In this document: positions 62,670 through 64,000 of the stretch, piece by piece | How the letters are laid out: each line of letters opens with the position of its first letter | Numbering within the stretch: position 1 is the stretch's first letter | DNA from: Chryseobacterium camelliae | Lineage (GTDB): Bacteria > Bacteroidota > Bacteroidia > Flavobacteriales > Weeksellaceae | Length of the DNA: 64,000 nt | NCBI RefSeq assembly: GCF_030818575.1 | Contig: NZ_JAUTAL010000001.1 | Span: 1,674,001-1,738,000, forward strand | Direction: 5' to 3' | Translations under genes and position numbers: made by a program | Notes under the pieces: model-generated | What the model saw: the letters and a program-made list of their open reading frames with translations, nothing else | Database searches by the model: none | Told to the model about the DNA's origin: nothing

Positions 62670-63779
62670 TCAAGGATCAAGTCTGTCCCGCAAAACAAAC
62701 CCTTCCTTACCATCGTGAGTCCTTATGTGACACCACGATCCGCTTACCGCAAGAATCCGGACGCGTGTTTTGGTATCTGTTGTGGTTAAGATTTCATATT
62801 GGGTTCCGGGACCTGCACGGAGGTTGGTTCCTGCTTTAGTGTGTTTTGATGCAGGAATGGCTGTTTTTGAATTCTGTTTGGGTACCGGCCGTATCCTGAT
62901 GTAGGGATAAGGGTCAACTGCTCCGCCTGTGGTATAAATTCCGAAATGGAGATGCGTAGGCCCTCCTGCGGCATTACCGGTATTGCCTACCCAGCCGAGC
63001 GTGTCGCCGGTCTTTACATTTCTGCCGCTTTCGGTCAGGATGCTGTCCAGATGGGCATAGTAATAGGAATTCCCCAGCAAGGCATCACGCTGCCAAACCT
63101 GCTTCCCGCCCAATCCCTGATTTCCGGTACGGGTGATGAACCCATCGGCAACCGCAACCACAGGCGTTCTGCGGGAAGCAAAAATATCCACGCCTTCATG
63201 GCTCCTGCCGCCGCCGTCACGGCTCGCACCCCAGAAGCTCTGCACATTACGGTTTCCTTTCCCGGTTACCGGAAACGATAATGATGGCTGCGTGTAGAAC
63301 AGGAGCCCATAATTTTCAGAGAATTCTATTTCAGGCTGTATAACTACTTTGTATAAGCCGGTATTTTCTATAAAAGCGGAGAACCTGTTGTTGGTCATCA
63401 GGCTGCTTTCGGCATCATCGATGTTTGCACCCGGAGCCACAAGGTCTACAAAAATTTTTGCGTTAGGCTTATTTGTATTGCTTTCGATGATGAGTTGATC
63501 TCCTTTTTTGAGTTCCAGTGAATAGCCTATTGCATTCATCGCTGCGGAATCTGCCGCTACAACAAATGAAGTGCCTTCAGGAATGGTAAGCCGGTTGGCT
63601 ACCGCTGCAGAAAAACTGCCTTTCCAGTTAGCCATGGCACTATCAGATCCTGAAAAGCTGCGTTCATATTTCCTGCGTTCTGAGGTTTCAAAAATATGTT
63701 TTGGTACTTTCAGTCCGTCACAGGATAGGATTAGGAGCAGGATTGCAAAGAATAGTGATGCAGGTTTCAATGTACTCAT
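62670..63779 (-). CDS. M23-family metallopeptidase lipoprotein with SH3-like tail
   Basis: About 369 residues from ATG 63779, giving a signal peptide with lipobox ILSCDG. The LytM/M23 zinc domain (about 180-310) has HEGVDIFASR and the HLHFGIY motif, so it should cut cell-wall peptide cross-bridges. A bacterial SH3-like domain closes the protein (TNLRAGPGTQYEIL, GKEGFVLRDRL). A start further upstream would bury the signal peptide. It is in line with the GHL10 gene but 93 bp apart. Confidence 0.9.
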   Translation of the reverse strand: MSTLKPASLFFAILLLILSCDGLKVPKHIFETSERRKYERSFSGSDSAMANWKGSFSAAVANRLTIPEGTSFVVAADSAAMNAIGYSLELKKGDQLIIESNTNKPNAKIFVDLVAPGANIDDAESSLMTNNRFSAFIENTGLYKVVIQPEIEFSENYGLLFYTQPSLSFPVTGKGNRNVQSFWGASRDGGGRSHEGVDIFASRRTPVVAVADGFITRTGNQGLGGKQVWQRDALLGNSYYYAHLDSILTESGRNVKTGDTLGWVGNTGNAAGGPTHLHFGIYTTGGAVDPYPYIRIRPVPKQNSKTAIPASKHTKAGTNLRAGPGTQYEILTTTDTKTRVRILAVSGSWCHIRTHDGKEGFVLRDRLDP

Positions 63780-63883
63780 GGCAGGGAAAATGCAAAAATG
63801 TGGCCGTAGCAATAAAGAAACGGATGATTGCATAAGCAATATCCTGGTTTAACTGTATGCTCTTATCCATATATGGCTGACTC

Positions 63884-63916
63884 AAACCTCACAGGTTTTG
63901 AAAACCCTTGAGGTTT
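63884..63916. repeat. Palindromic intergenic repeat, diverged copy
   Basis: A 33-bp copy of the AAACCTCACAGG palindrome seen at 184-216. The right arm has changed (CCCTTGAGG), so pairing is imperfect. The remaining bases to the window end hold no gene. Confidence 0.75.
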
Positions 63917-64000
63917 ATCTTTGTCGTTATTGAAAATAAAAAAACCTTCTTCCGCTTATTTTGCTTCAGGAAGATAATTCAAAACAAATTTCATTATTCA

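Overview
The window is a chromosomal stretch of a member of the Bacteroidota, most likely Chryseobacterium or a close relative in the Weeksellaceae. The clues are many -7 boxes of the TAnnTTTG type, a type IX secretion tail, a GLPGLI protein, lipoproteins with short lipoboxes, an AT-rich genome with few Shine-Dalgarno sites, and intergenic palindromes typical of flavobacteria. Names rest on reading motifs, because no database search was possible.

Layout. 0-1.7 kb: palindromic repeats, a small XRE regulator, a DnaJ/KTSC protein and two copies of a 112-bp hairpin element. 1.7-8.1 kb: a complete tripartite RND efflux operon (tetR, tolC-like, adaptor, RND pump) with a convincing promoter and paired operators. 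8.5-16 kb: CvfB-like S1 protein, lipoamide dehydrogenase, two small unknown genes, a glycosyltransferase and RecQ. 16-25.1 kb: KdsD-type isomerase, TatC, M1 and M61 peptidases, a histidine kinase, PBP4 (DacB) and peptidase E. 25.3-34.4 kb: a TPR protein, fructose-6-phosphate aldolase/transaldolase, a sugar acetyltransferase, a BlaI-M56-GLPGLI operon, a PhlG-like hydrolase next to a Crp/Fnr regulator, and small stress-type proteins. 34.8-35.1 kb: three tandem initiator tRNA-Met genes. 35.2-37.5 kb: a Sua5/YciO protein, YaaA and PrmC.

38.0-45.5 kb is the accessory region: a graspetide (grasp-with-spasm RiPP) locus. It has one precursor (gwsA), two ATP-grasp ligase copies (gwsG), two copies of a 61-residue small gene, one SPASM protein (gwsS), and four paralogous lipoproteins woven between them. 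Repeated ATGA stop/start overlaps and leftover gene ends show that an ancestral unit, lipoprotein-gwsG-orf61-gwsS, was duplicated. In two lipoprotein copies the upstream end is a captured start of gwsS. One gwsG is frameshifted and the other has lost its start region, so the locus is either decaying or undergoing rearrangement. No exporter or leader peptidase lies beside it.

45.5-64 kb: a rhomboid protease, the topoisomerase IV operon (parE, a small membrane protein, parC), a LytTR regulator with a changed receiver site, a YadA-like/T9SS surface protein, an S24-type regulator, an aminotransferase, an SDR and an AraC regulator, a calcium-repeat lipoprotein, YchF, ferritin, a GHL10-type glycosidase lipoprotein and an M23 peptidase lipoprotein. 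No transposase, integrase, CRISPR array or rRNA was seen.
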